The notes under the pieces were generated by a model. The model searched no databases. It was given only the letters and a program-made list of their open reading frames with translations, and had not been told where the DNA came from. The position numbers and the translations under genes were made by a program. Below are positions 7,336 through 14,745 of a stretch of DNA of 36,542 bases, one piece after another (the stretch's first letter is position 1; each line of letters begins with the position of its first letter). Source of the stretch: an uncultured Bacteroidales bacterium (lineage in GTDB: Bacteria > Bacteroidota > Bacteroidia > Bacteroidales > Paludibacteraceae); contig ONMU01000019.1 in the NCBI GenBank assembly GCA_900319035.1, positions 1 to 36,542 of the forward strand, in the 5' to 3' direction.

Positions 7336-8231
7336 AACACATTCAAAACTTGCTCTTTGATTTGCTCCAAGATGTCTTTCATCTTAACGACGATGATCTG
7401 CATCTCGCTTTGGTTGGATTTGGAACCGAGCGTATTGATCTCGCGACCCATTTCTTGTGCGATGAAACCGAGTTTTTTGCCCACACCGCTACCCTCGCCT
7501 GCCATCGTCTCGCGGAAATACTTAATATGGTTCGTCAGACGTACTTTCTCTTCGGTGATATCCAGTTTCTCCAGATAATAGATCATCTCCTGCTCCAAAC
7601 GGTTACGGTCAATCTCCGCCTGTGTCTGGGCACTCAGCTGCGCGAGGTTCGCTTCCAAACGCTCTTTGATCTTGGCTACCCTGCCCTTCTCAAACGGCTC
7701 CACTTGCGTTAACAAATCGGCGATTCCATCGAGTTTTTCGGTGAACATATTTTGCAGCGAAAGACCTTCTTGTGAACGGAAAGCGATAAAAGCATCGATT
7801 GCCTTGTTGAGCATCGCCTGTACGCTGCTCCACTCCTCGTCCGTCAGATCCGAAGTGTCTTCCTGCACTTTCAGCACATCCGGGAAACGAAGAATAGCCG
7901 CCATCACTTCTGCCGGCACTTCCGCAACGCCCATTTGAGCCTTGTATTGCGAGGCGTACTCTTTGGCAGCCTGCCAGTTAACGGGAGTAACGCTACTCTG
8001 TCCCTCTCCTTGTGAAAGGGTGTTTTCCTCTGAAATAGCGAGATCGACCTTACCGCGTTCGAGACGCTGGGCGATAATCGTTCGGATGTCTAACTCATGC
8101 GCACGGAGCTGCGACACCAAACGAACCGACAGATCCATCGATTTGGAGTTCAGCGAACGGATTTCGCAGATCAGTTTCTTCCCTCGGAAAGTTGTTTCGG
8201 CCTTTCCGTAGCCGGTCATGGATAATATCAT
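7332..8231 (-). CDS. yicC: YicC/YloC family endoribonuclease
   Basis: YicC-family proteins are ring-forming endoribonucleases that take part in RNA and small-RNA turnover. The protein has the conserved start ILSMTGYGKAE, SLNSKSMDLSVR, and the family C-terminus with KLGFIAQEMGREINTLGSKS and VVKMKDILEQIKEQV. I place the start at ATG 8231, so the mature protein begins four residues before the family's SMTGYG. A further in-frame ATG at 8243 lies inside a CATTTAC/CATTTAAT repeat and is less likely, though not excluded. The stop overlaps gmk. Length about 299 residues, normal for the family. Confidence 0.9.
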   Translation of the reverse strand: MILSMTGYGKAETTFRGKKLICEIRSLNSKSMDLSVRLVSQLRAHELDIRTIIAQRLERGKVDLAISEENTLSQGEGQSSVTPVNWQAAKEYASQYKAQMGVAEVPAEVMAAILRFPDVLKVQEDTSDLTDEEWSSVQAMLNKAIDAFIAFRSQEGLSLQNMFTEKLDGIADLLTQVEPFEKGRVAKIKERLEANLAQLSAQTQAEIDRNRLEQEMIYYLEKLDITEEKVRLTNHIKYFRETMAGEGSGVGKKLGFIAQEMGREINTLGSKSNQSEMQIIVVKMKDILEQIKEQVLNVL

Positions 8232-8240
8232 ATTATTTAC

Positions 8241-8285
8241 CATTTAATCATTTACCATTTAATCATTTACCATTTGTTCATTTAT
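8241..8285. repeat. 7/8-nt tandem repeat spanning the mnmE-yicC junction
   Basis: Six units alternate CATTTAAT or CATTTGTT (8 nt) with CATTTAC or CATTTAT (7 nt), plus strand. The repeat contains the mnmE stop (8284-8282) and an optional upstream yicC start (8243-8241). Confidence 0.8.
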
Positions 8286-9616
8286 TTGCCGATGCAGAAT
8301 TTGCTGAAGATGTTAGAGAGGACTTCTTGGTTAGTGATCTGACCTGTTACTTCGCCGAGAGCAGAGAGACAGTCTTGCAGATCAAGCGAAAGCAGTTCGC
8401 CGGATAGACCCTCGAGCAGACCCTGCTGCACATGGAGAATAGCTTCATGCGCACGGCTGATCGCCTCATAATGGCGCGCATTGGAAAGCATGACCGCAGA
8501 AGTACTCATCGTCTCCTTGGCTACCCTCACCAGTTCACGCTTGAGCGGTTCTATCTCGCCGTTCTTGGCAGAGATGAGAATCCATTCATCCTCTAATCCT
8601 CTCATCCTCTCACCCATTAATAAATCCGCCTTATTGAGCACTCTAATAATCGTCCCTTTGGTCCAATCGTCCATCAATCGTACCTCGTCAATCGTCAAAT
8701 CGTCAATTACATAGATGACGATCTGCGCCTTCTCCATCGCTTTTCGGCTACGCTCCACTCCCATTTGTTCGATGACATCGGAGGTTTCTCTCATTCCTGC
8801 CGTGTCGATAAGACGGAAAAGGATGCCATCAATGATAAGTGTATCTTCAATCGTATCGCGCGTGGTTCCCTGTATATCGCTCACGATCGCGCGTTGCTCG
8901 CCTAAGAGCGCGTTAAGAAGGGTTGATTTGCCCACATTAGGCGCGCCCACGATAGCGACAGGAATACCATTCCGGATAGCGTTTCCTGTACGGAACGAAG
9001 AGATGAGCGACTGTAACTTTTGCTCGATTTCATCGGCTAATTGGGATAACTCCGAACGATCGGCAAACTCTAATTCCTCATGGTCCGCAAAATCCAACTC
9101 CAACTCCACCAACGAGGTGAAATGAAGCAGCCGTTCACGAAGAGACGCCAGTTCGTTGGAAACGGAACCCCGCAACTGACTCAACGCCAAGTCCTTCTCC
9201 GCCTTGCTCTGCGCAGCTATCAGATCCGCTACCGCTTCGGCTTGCGTCAGATCCATCTTACCGTTGAGAAAAGCCCGACGGGTGAACTCACCCGGTTGCG
9301 CCATACGAGCACCGGCATCTATCAACCATTGCAGCAAGGTCTGCTGGATATACAGACTGCCGTGACAAGCTATCTCCACCGTGTCTTCGCCCGTAAACGA
9401 ATGAGGCGCACGAAAAACGGAACATAACACATCGTCCAACACCTCCTCGTCATGCACTATCTGTCCATAACGAACGGTATTAGCCGGACTGTCCGTCAGG
9501 GACACTCGTCCACGGAAAAGCGAATCCGTAATAACAAGAGCTTTCTCTCCCGAAACACGGATGACGGCAATTCCTCCCACACCATACGGCGTCGATATAG
9601 CTGCTATAGTTTCCAT
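8282..9616 (-). CDS. mnmE: tRNA modification GTPase MnmE
   Basis: MnmE, with MnmG, makes the carboxymethylaminomethyl modification at wobble uridine of tRNAs. From ATG 9616 the protein has 444 residues. It starts with ETIAAISTPYGVGGIAVIRVSG and holds the G-domain motifs GAPNVGKSTLLNALL, GTTRDTI, DTAGMR and NKADLL. It ends in the diagnostic CIGK, whose Cys is needed for modification. An upstream extension of the open frame lies across the promoter and is not translated. Two repeat segments alter the G domain surface: DDLTIDEVRLMDDW before NKADLL, and GERMRGLEDEW after it. It is the first gene of the five-gene operon. Confidence 0.95.
   Translation of the reverse strand: METIAAISTPYGVGGIAVIRVSGEKALVITDSLFRGRVSLTDSPANTVRYGQIVHDEEVLDDVLCSVFRAPHSFTGEDTVEIACHGSLYIQQTLLQWLIDAGARMAQPGEFTRRAFLNGKMDLTQAEAVADLIAAQSKAEKDLALSQLRGSVSNELASLRERLLHFTSLVELELDFADHEELEFADRSELSQLADEIEQKLQSLISSFRTGNAIRNGIPVAIVGAPNVGKSTLLNALLGEQRAIVSDIQGTTRDTIEDTLIIDGILFRLIDTAGMRETSDVIEQMGVERSRKAMEKAQIVIYVIDDLTIDEVRLMDDWTKGTIIRVLNKADLLMGERMRGLEDEWILISAKNGEIEPLKRELVRVAKETMSTSAVMLSNARHYEAISRAHEAILHVQQGLLEGLSGELLSLDLQDCLSALGEVTGQITNQEVLSNIFSKFCIGK
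8590..8710. repeat. Two in-frame microrepeats inside mnmE
   Basis: At 8590-8613 three 8-nt TCCTCTMA-type units occur. At 8664-8710 CAATCGT recurs (8664, 8675, 8689, with variants ACCTCGT at 8682 and CAAATCGT at 8696). They flank the NKADLL GTP-specificity motif on both sides in the protein and keep the frame open. Confidence 0.7.
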
Positions 9617-9624
9617 TGCGGCTG

Positions 9625-9656
9625 CAAAGTTACTGCTTTTTTTTGACATACACAAG
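9625..9656 (-). promoter_or_regulatory. Promoter for the mnmE operon, nearly leaderless
   Basis: CTTG (9656-9653), 20 nt, TAACTTTG (9632-9625) on the minus strand. The mnmE ATG begins only 8 nt past the -7 box, so the mRNA has almost no leader. The promoter is divergent from that of the dehydrogenase gene. Confidence 0.72.
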
Positions 9657-9703
9657 CGCACACGTTTTTTTTGTACGATTTTTATAAAAAAATTCTGCTT
9701 TTG

Positions 9704-9735
9704 TTTGCATATATAAGTTTTTTTTTGTACCTTTG
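9704..9735 (+). promoter_or_regulatory. Promoter for the D-2-hydroxyacid dehydrogenase gene
   Basis: TTTG (9704-9707), 20 nt, TACCTTTG (9728-9735), followed by GCAGCCGC as at several other promoters in this window. It overlaps a TTG that would extend the ORF, which rules out that start. Confidence 0.82.
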
Positions 9736-9765
9736 CAGCCGCAAAGGTTTTTTGCTTGTACAAAA

Positions 9766-10812
9766 ATGAAGATAGCATTCACCACAGAGCTGCCGAAAGA
9801 AGGGTTCAGACGCCTTGAGGAGCAAGGCTTTGAATTATTGAGCGCTTCGCCCAATGATGGAGTGCCCGCTTCGATCAATGAGGCTTGGAAAGAGGCAGAG
9901 ATTCTCGTCAGCACATTCGATTACAAAGTGCCTCGGGAGTTGATTGTATCGATGCCCCGCCTTCAGCTGATTGCGAACTTCGGTGCCGGGTATAATAACA
10001 TCGATCTGGACGCGTGCCGCGAGCGAGGAATACGCGTGACGAACACTCCGCAGCCGGTAGTGGAACCCACTGCTGAATTGGCTTTTGCGCTGATGATAGA
10101 CGTAGCCCGGAGAGTGAGTGAGTTTGACAGAGCGATGAGAAGTCAGAATTCAGATGTCAGATGTCAGAATTCAGATGTCAGAAGTCAGAATGAGGAGTTA
10201 TGTCATCCGATAGAGTTTGGGGTGATGCGGAACCTGAGTCATTCGCTGTACGGCAAGACGCTCGGTATCATCGGTATGGGTCGCATAGGACAGGCTTTAG
10301 CAAGACGCGCTTTGGCTTCGGGGATGAAGGTGATCTATCATAATAGGAAGCCTATAGATGTACGAAGGAACGATGTACCATGTACGAAGGGTTGGCAGCA
10401 GATGGTGGTGGAGCAAGCTGAGTATGTGGATTTTCAGAGCCTGCTGCAGGACAGCGATTTCGTGAGTCTGAACCTGCCCTATACGCCGGAAGTGCATCAC
10501 ATCATCGGCAAACCCGAATTGGGAATGATGAAACGGAGTGCGTACCTTATAAACACCGCGCGCGGCGCGCACGTGGACGAACAAGCGTTGGTAGAAGCCC
10601 TGAAAAGCGGAATCATAGCCGGAGCTGCGATGGACGTGTACGAACATGAACCTGCGGTTTCATCGGCACTTTTGGAGCTGCCGAACGTAGTGCTGAGTCC
10701 GCATACCGGAACCGGCACATGGGAAGGACGAATAGCGATGTGCGAGAACGTGACGGACAATATTTTAGCTTTCGTCCAAAACCGACCAAACGAAATGAAT
10801 ATCGTCATTTGA
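9766..10812 (+). CDS. D-isomer-specific 2-hydroxyacid dehydrogenase (glyoxylate/hydroxypyruvate reductase-like)
   Basis: A 348-residue NAD(P)-dependent oxidoreductase that interconverts 2-hydroxyacids and 2-oxoacids. It has the substrate-domain motif NFGAGYNNIDL, the Rossmann motif GIIGMGRIGQALARR, the arginine of INTARG, and the C-terminal acid-base histidine in SPHTGTGTWEGR. Start ATG 9766 is chosen because it follows the promoter; upstream TTG lies in the -7 box. Residues about 127-143 are encoded by a 49-nt heptad repeat (QNSDVRC/QNSDVRS), just before the Rossmann domain, and look inserted. A second weak repeat lies at 10356-10391. Substrate is not decidable. The stop lies in a short heptad repeat shared with the pepT start. 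Confidence 0.88.
   Translation: MKIAFTTELPKEGFRRLEEQGFELLSASPNDGVPASINEAWKEAEILVSTFDYKVPRELIVSMPRLQLIANFGAGYNNIDLDACRERGIRVTNTPQPVVEPTAELAFALMIDVARRVSEFDRAMRSQNSDVRCQNSDVRSQNEELCHPIEFGVMRNLSHSLYGKTLGIIGMGRIGQALARRALASGMKVIYHNRKPIDVRRNDVPCTKGWQQMVVEQAEYVDFQSLLQDSDFVSLNLPYTPEVHHIIGKPELGMMKRSAYLINTARGAHVDEQALVEALKSGIIAGAAMDVYEHEPAVSSALLELPNVVLSPHTGTGTWEGRIAMCENVTDNILAFVQNRPNEMNIVI
10143..10191. repeat. Seven heptads inside the dehydrogenase gene
   Basis: Seven perfectly phased 7-nt units of type TCAGAAT/TCAGATG/TCAGAAG. Three heptads equal seven codons, so the protein shows a 7-residue repeat QNSDVR(C/S). The same word family recurs in gcvT at 12408-12442. Confidence 0.88.
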
Positions 10813-10827
10813 AATTTGAGATTTATG
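10807..10827. repeat. Three-heptad junction repeat, dehydrogenase to pepT
   Basis: Units ATTTGAA, ATTTGAG, ATTTATG. The first contains the upstream stop TGA (10810-10812) and the third ends in the pepT ATG (10825-10827). Confidence 0.65.
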
Positions 10828-12009
10828 AATATAGTAGATCGTTTTTTGAAATACGTGTCTTTCTGCACGACGAGTGATGAGAACACAGGAAAGACACCTT
10901 CGACACCCGGACAGATGGTTTTTGCCCGGTATCTGGCGGACGAACTGAAACAAATCGGTATGACCGATGTTTCTCTCGATGAGAACGGGTATATTATGGC
11001 TACGCTGGAAGCCAATGACCAACAACCAATGACCAATGACCAACGACCAATCATCGGGTTTATTGCGCATATGGACACCTCTCCGGATGCGAGTGGTGAA
11101 AACGTGAAGACCTCGATCGTTAAGGCAGAAGAGCGCGATTTCATCGATGCCCGTTATGCCGGACAGGATGTGATCGTGACAGATAACAAGACCCTTCTCG
11201 GAGCCGATGACAAAGCCGGTATAGCCGAGATAGTGACAGCGATGGAGTACCTGATTGCACATCCGGAGATTCCACACGGAAAGATACGTGTCGGTTTTAC
11301 GCCGGACGAGGAGATAGGTTGCGGAGCAGATCATTTTGATGTAGCAGCTTTCGGAGCCGACTTCGCGTACACCATGGACGGCGGTGCTATAGGGGAGTTG
11401 GAGTTTGAGAATTTCAATGCCGCAGCTTGTAAGATTCATATCCACGGACTGAATGTTCACCCGGGTTATGGATACAAAAAAATGCGCAACTCGATGCTGA
11501 TTGCCAATGAGTTAGCGGCTATGTTGCCTGCCAACGAGACTCCTGCACATACGCAAGGCTATGAGGGGTTCTACCATCTGGTAGGCATGCAAGGAACGGT
11601 GGAAGAGAGCACACTCAGTTACATCATTCGTGACCATGACCGCGCCCGTTTTGAGGCACGCAAGCAGTTCATTGAGACGGTTGTGGCACGCATCAATGAG
11701 CTCTACGGCGCAGGAACTGCGGAAGTGGAGATACGCGATCAGTATTACAACATGCGCGAGAAAATAGAACCGGTGATGCATATTATCGACCTTGCCCAAG
11801 AGGCGATGAAAGCTGTGGGCGTGACGCCTGTGGTGAAACCGATTCGAGGCGGAACAGACGGCGCAAGACTGTCGTTCGAAGGTCTGCCTTGCCCGAATAT
11901 CTTCGCAGGAGGTGAGAACTTCCACAGCCGGTACGAGTATCTGCCTATCAGATCTCTCGAAGCCGCACAAGGTGTCATTATTGAGATTGTTAAATTGTTA
12001 AATCGTTAA
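10825..12009 (+). CDS. pepT: Peptidase T (tripeptide aminopeptidase)
   Basis: PepT removes the N-terminal residue from tripeptides in the cytoplasm. The 394-residue M20-family zinc enzyme shows the metal motif AHMDTSPD (H82, D84), [11 protein letters not shown], the catalytic glutamate pair in [15 protein letters not shown], and the C-terminal [20 protein letters not shown] with later metal ligands. Start ATG 10825 fits the family better than a TTG 9 nt upstream. Residues 63-76 ([12 protein letters not shown]) come from a 42-nt heptad repeat inserted just before the strand leading to the HMD motif. The active-site motifs are intact. The stop falls in another tandem repeat. Confidence 0.94.
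   Translation: MNIVDRFLKYVSFCTTSDENTGKTPSTPGQMVFARYLADELKQIGMTDVSLDENGYIMATLEANDQQPMTNDQRPIIGFIAHMDTSPDASGENVKTSIVKAEERDFIDARYAGQDVIVTDNKTLLGADDKAGIAEIVTAMEYLIAHPEIPHGKIRVGFTPDEEIGCGADHFDVAAFGADFAYTMDGGAIGELEFENFNAAACKIHIHGLNVHPGYGYKKMRNSMLIANELAAMLPANETPAHTQGYEGFYHLVGMQGTVEESTLSYIIRDHDRARFEARKQFIETVVARINELYGAGTAEVEIRDQYYNMREKIEPVMHIIDLAQEAMKAVGVTPVVKPIRGGTDGARLSFEGLPCPNIFAGGENFHSRYEYLPIRSLEAAQGVIIEIVKLLNR
11012..11053. repeat. Six heptads inside pepT
   Basis: Units 1, 3 and 4 read CCAATGA, units 2 and 5 read CCAACAA and CCAACGA, unit 6 CCAATCA. The array is 42 nt, exactly 14 codons. At units 2 and 5 the standard word would put TGA in frame (codons 11023-11025 and 11044-11046), and both carry a change that removes the stop. 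Confidence 0.9.
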
Positions 12010-12016
12010 ATTGTAT
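11985..12016. repeat. Four octads across the pepT stop
   Basis: Four 8-nt units GATTGTTA, AATTGTTA, AATCGTTA, AATTGTAT cover the last codons and TAA stop of pepT and end 4 nt before the gcvT ATG. Confidence 0.7.
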
Positions 12017-12020
12017 ATAT

Positions 12021-13106
12021 ATGTTAAAAACAACACCGTTTACAGACATTCATATTGCGTTAGGCGCAAAGATGGCTGAGTTTGCAGGCTTCAACATGCC
12101 TATTCAATACCCGACGGGTATCAACCAAGAGCACATGATCGTTCGTGAGGGCGTAGGTGTGTTCGATGTAAGCCACATGGGCGAGTTCTGGGTCAAAGGC
12201 GAGAAAGCACTGGATTTCCTGCAATATATTACCACCAACGACCTGAGCGTTATTCCTGCCGGAAAATGCCAATACACCTGTATGCCGAACGGCAAAGGGG
12301 GCATCGTGGATGACCTGATCATCTACAAGTACTCCACCACCAAATACCTCATGGTTGTCAATGCCGGAAACATCGACAAAGACTGGAATTGGGTGAACCA
12401 CATTAAAGATCTCAGATTTCAGGATTCAGATATCAGATTGGAGAACGCGAGTGAGCGTTATGGTCAGTTGGCAGTACAGGGACCGAAAGCGACCGAGTTG
12501 CTGCAGCTGCTGACCGATGCAGACCTCAAGTCCATTGACTACTATGCATTCCGCGAATGGAGTTTCGCTGGGGTTCCAGGTGTTATTCTCTCGAATACGG
12601 GCTATACCGGAGCAGGAGGATTTGAGCTCTATTTCCCTGCAGACAAAGGCAAACAGATCTGGGATGCACTCTTCGAAGTAGGCAAGCCATTCGGTTTGGC
12701 TCCTATCGGTCTTGGAGCACGTGACAGTCTGCGTTTGGAGAAATGGTATTGCCTCTACGGTCATGACATCGATGACACCACCTCGCCTTTAGAGGCAGGT
12801 TTAGGATGGATCACCAAACTGGACGCCAAGGAATTCATTGACCGTGATTTCCTCAAAGCTCAGAAAGCCGAGGGAGTGAAACGCAAACTAGTACATTTCG
12901 AGTGCTTGGAGCGCGCTATTCCGCGTAACGGCTACGAGATTTGCAATGCAGAAGGCGAGACCATCGGAAACGTCACCTCGGGTATCATGCTGCCTAATAC
13001 CAAAGTAGGAATCGGTATGGGTTACGTGAAGACCGAGTACGCCAAGAAAGGCGAGACGATCTATATCAAAATCCGAGAGAAACTTCAACCGGCAAAAATT
13101 GTCTAA
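12021..13106 (+). CDS. gcvT: Glycine cleavage system T protein (aminomethyltransferase)
   Basis: GcvT transfers the methylene unit from the lipoylated H protein to tetrahydrofolate, releasing ammonia. The 361-residue protein shows the family start [30 protein letters not shown], the folate-binding [14 protein letters not shown] region, [20 protein letters not shown], and the C-terminal [18 protein letters not shown]. Residues about 130-141 ([12 protein letters not shown]) come from a five-heptad repeat and replace the usual loop before the ENAS..QLAVQGP segment. Start ATG 12021 follows the pepT repeat. The stop TAA shares its last base with the ATG of the patatin gene (TAATG). No other gcv genes are in the window. 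Confidence 0.95.
   Translation: MLKTTPFTDIHIALGAKMAEFAGFNMPIQYPTGINQEHMIVREGVGVFDVSHMGEFWVKGEKALDFLQYITTNDLSVIPAGKCQYTCMPNGKGGIVDDLIIYKYSTTKYLMVVNAGNIDKDWNWVNHIKDLRFQDSDIRLENASERYGQLAVQGPKATELLQLLTDADLKSIDYYAFREWSFAGVPGVILSNTGYTGAGGFELYFPADKGKQIWDALFEVGKPFGLAPIGLGARDSLRLEKWYCLYGHDIDDTTSPLEAGLGWITKLDAKEFIDRDFLKAQKAEGVKRKLVHFECLERAIPRNGYEICNAEGETIGNVTSGIMLPNTKVGIGMGYVKTEYAKKGETIYIKIREKLQPAKIV
12408..12442. repeat. Five heptads inside gcvT
   Basis: Units GATCTCA, GATTTCA, GGATTCA, GATATCA, GATTGGA; shifted by three they read TCAGATT/TCAGGAT/TCAGATA, the same word family as the array in the dehydrogenase gene 2.2 kb upstream. Confidence 0.82.
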
Positions 13107-13133
13107 TGACCAACGACCAACGACAAATGACTG
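13106..13133. repeat. Four heptads at the gcvT-patatin junction
   Basis: Units ATGACCA, ACGACCA, ACGACAA, ATGACTG. The array supplies both candidate patatin start codons (13106 and 13127). The word ACCAACG matches that inside pepT. Confidence 0.8.
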
Positions 13134-14059
13134 ATAAACGCGTAGCACTTGTCCTCGGTTCCGGAGGTGCGCGTGGGTTAGCGCATATCGGAGCGATAGA
13201 AGCCTTGGAAGAACGCGGCTATACGATCACCAGCGTAGCCGGTTGCTCTATGGGTTCGATCATCGCAGGCATGTACGCGGCAGGACAGCTCAAAGAAGCC
13301 AAGGAATGGTTTCTCAAGGTGGACATGCAGCTCATCTGGCGCATGGTGGACTTTAATCTGCTAAGCCCCAACTCAATTGTCAAAGGCAAACGGATCATAG
13401 AGGAGTTGCAGAAAGTAGTGCCGGACAGGCCTATGGAGAACCTCAATATACCGTGCGCCATCGTGGCGTCCGATATGATCAACACCGACGAGGTGGTCTT
13501 CCGCAAAGGAAGTCTGTTTGAAGCCGTACGTGCGTCGATCTCCATTCCGCTTTTCTTTGAACCCGTACAAATGGGTCAACGGCTGCTCATCGACGGCGGT
13601 ATATTGAATCCGCTGCCCTTACATGTGGTGGATCGTACGGAGGGCGACATTCTCGTAGCGATGGATATCAGCGGTAAGGACAGTATGGTGCTCCAACCCA
13701 AACCCGAGCCTCTTAACGTAGAGGGTAAGTTGGAGGAACTGACCTCGCGAGGTATCTCTGTTTCCCAGAAACTGGAAGAGCAGATTCGGCAGTTGGGCAA
13801 GAAAGTGGACAAGATACGTGCCGACAGAGCCAATAACCTGCAACGCAAAATCGGTTTCTATGGTATGTTAGACCGAATGAGCGACATGCAGATTCAGCAA
13901 AACACCCTCATGGCTCTTCGTCTGACTCCTCCGGACGTACACGCCGTCATGCGCCAATATGCCTACAACACCTTCGATTTTGACAGAGCGGAACAGATCA
14001 TAGCCGACGGCAAACGGATCATGAACGAAGCATTGGACCGCTACGAAGCACAACATTGA
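13106..14059 (+). CDS. Patatin-like phospholipase
   Basis: A 317-residue patatin-fold lipid acyl hydrolase. It has the oxyanion motif GSGGARGLAHIGAIEAL near residue 18, nucleophile S48 in GCSMG, and the aspartate of the dyad in IDGGILNPLP near residue 168. Such proteins release fatty acids from phospholipids at the inner face of the membrane. Start is either ATG 13106 (overlapping the gcvT stop) or ATG 13127, seven codons later; both lie in a heptad repeat and the extra residues MTNDQRQ are repeat-encoded. The gene precedes a TetR regulator and two acyl-CoA synthetases, suggesting a role in fatty-acid release or recycling. Confidence 0.9.
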   Translation: MTNDQRQMTDKRVALVLGSGGARGLAHIGAIEALEERGYTITSVAGCSMGSIIAGMYAAGQLKEAKEWFLKVDMQLIWRMVDFNLLSPNSIVKGKRIIEELQKVVPDRPMENLNIPCAIVASDMINTDEVVFRKGSLFEAVRASISIPLFFEPVQMGQRLLIDGGILNPLPLHVVDRTEGDILVAMDISGKDSMVLQPKPEPLNVEGKLEELTSRGISVSQKLEEQIRQLGKKVDKIRADRANNLQRKIGFYGMLDRMSDMQIQQNTLMALRLTPPDVHAVMRQYAYNTFDFDRAEQIIADGKRIMNEALDRYEAQH

Positions 14060-14646
14060 AAGACAGGCGAGAATATATTATCCGCAAGGCGATGGAGCTC
14101 TATGCGCTCAAAGGCTATCAGAACGTGAGCATCACGGATCTGCAGTTTGCGTTGGACATCGGTCGCGGTACGCTGTACTACTATTTCAAGGATCAGGACG
14201 AGCTGTTCACCATCTGTATGGAGAAATACTTCTTGGAGCCTAAACAGCACGTTTTGGCAGGAGTACCGGAAGACGCAGGGGTGGCGCAGATGATTGAAGC
14301 CTTGATGACGTACCTGAACGGGCTGAGAGAGACCTTGATGAGTTTTGATGTGAAGTCCATCAACACCAGTAATGTCAACAATCTGATGTTCACCGCCTAT
14401 ATCAAGTTCCCTGCCCTGCACCGCAAAGCCCAACGTTTGGCACTCAAGGAACTGGAACTTTGGCGCAAAGTGCTCTACAACGACCAGCGAGCTGGCATCA
14501 TCCGTCGGGACATCGACCGCGAACAAGTAGCACTCATGTTCACGCACGTCAAAAACACCTACGATAATGGTATGGCACAAACACAGATGGATTTTTCATT
14601 ATTGGAGAAAACATATTCAGAATTGTACCATTTGCTGAAAATCTGA
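14056..14646 (+). CDS. TetR-family transcriptional regulator
   Basis: A 196-residue regulator with an N-terminal TetR helix-turn-helix (about residues 8-52: ALKGYQNVSITDLQ through GRGTLYYYFKDQDEL) and a helical ligand domain. The start is most likely TTG 14056, overlapping the patatin stop (TTGA), because the next ATG (14092) would remove the first helix of the DNA-binding domain. It immediately precedes an inverted repeat (14659-14680) and two acyl-CoA synthetase genes. By analogy with FadR-type TetR proteins it probably represses fatty-acid activation genes and responds to acyl-CoA; the ligand is inference. Confidence 0.88.
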   Translation: MKDRREYIIRKAMELYALKGYQNVSITDLQFALDIGRGTLYYYFKDQDELFTICMEKYFLEPKQHVLAGVPEDAGVAQMIEALMTYLNGLRETLMSFDVKSINTSNVNNLMFTAYIKFPALHRKAQRLALKELELWRKVLYNDQRAGIIRRDIDREQVALMFTHVKNTYDNGMAQTQMDFSLLEKTYSELYHLLKI

Positions 14647-14658
14647 ATAAAAAATCAC

Positions 14659-14680
14659 TTTTCGAACGGTTATTCGAAAA
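14659..14680. promoter_or_regulatory. Probable TetR operator
   Basis: Perfect 8-bp inverted repeat TTTTCGAA (14659-14666) and TTCGAAAA (14673-14680) with a 6-nt spacer. It covers the place where the -33 box of the following promoter should lie. The size and position suit a TetR dimer acting as repressor. Confidence 0.65.
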
Positions 14681-14688
14681 TAAAATAG

Positions 14689-14696
14689 TATCTTTG
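14689..14696 (+). promoter_or_regulatory. Promoter -7 box for the acyl-CoA synthetase genes
   Basis: TATCTTTG followed by GCAGTCGC. No good TTTG is present 20 nt upstream; the palindromic operator occupies that position, suggesting a promoter under regulator control. The leader holds a 5-bp hairpin (14701-14716). Confidence 0.6.
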
Positions 14697-14745
14697 CAGT
14701 CGCTTAGGAAAAAGCGAAATAGCAACGATATAAAAACAAAATAAA

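Noticed and set aside
9733-9765. TTG-started N-terminal extension of the 2-hydroxyacid dehydrogenase
   Set aside because: The TTG lies inside the -7 promoter box, so it would not be in the transcript; ATG 9766 fits the family.
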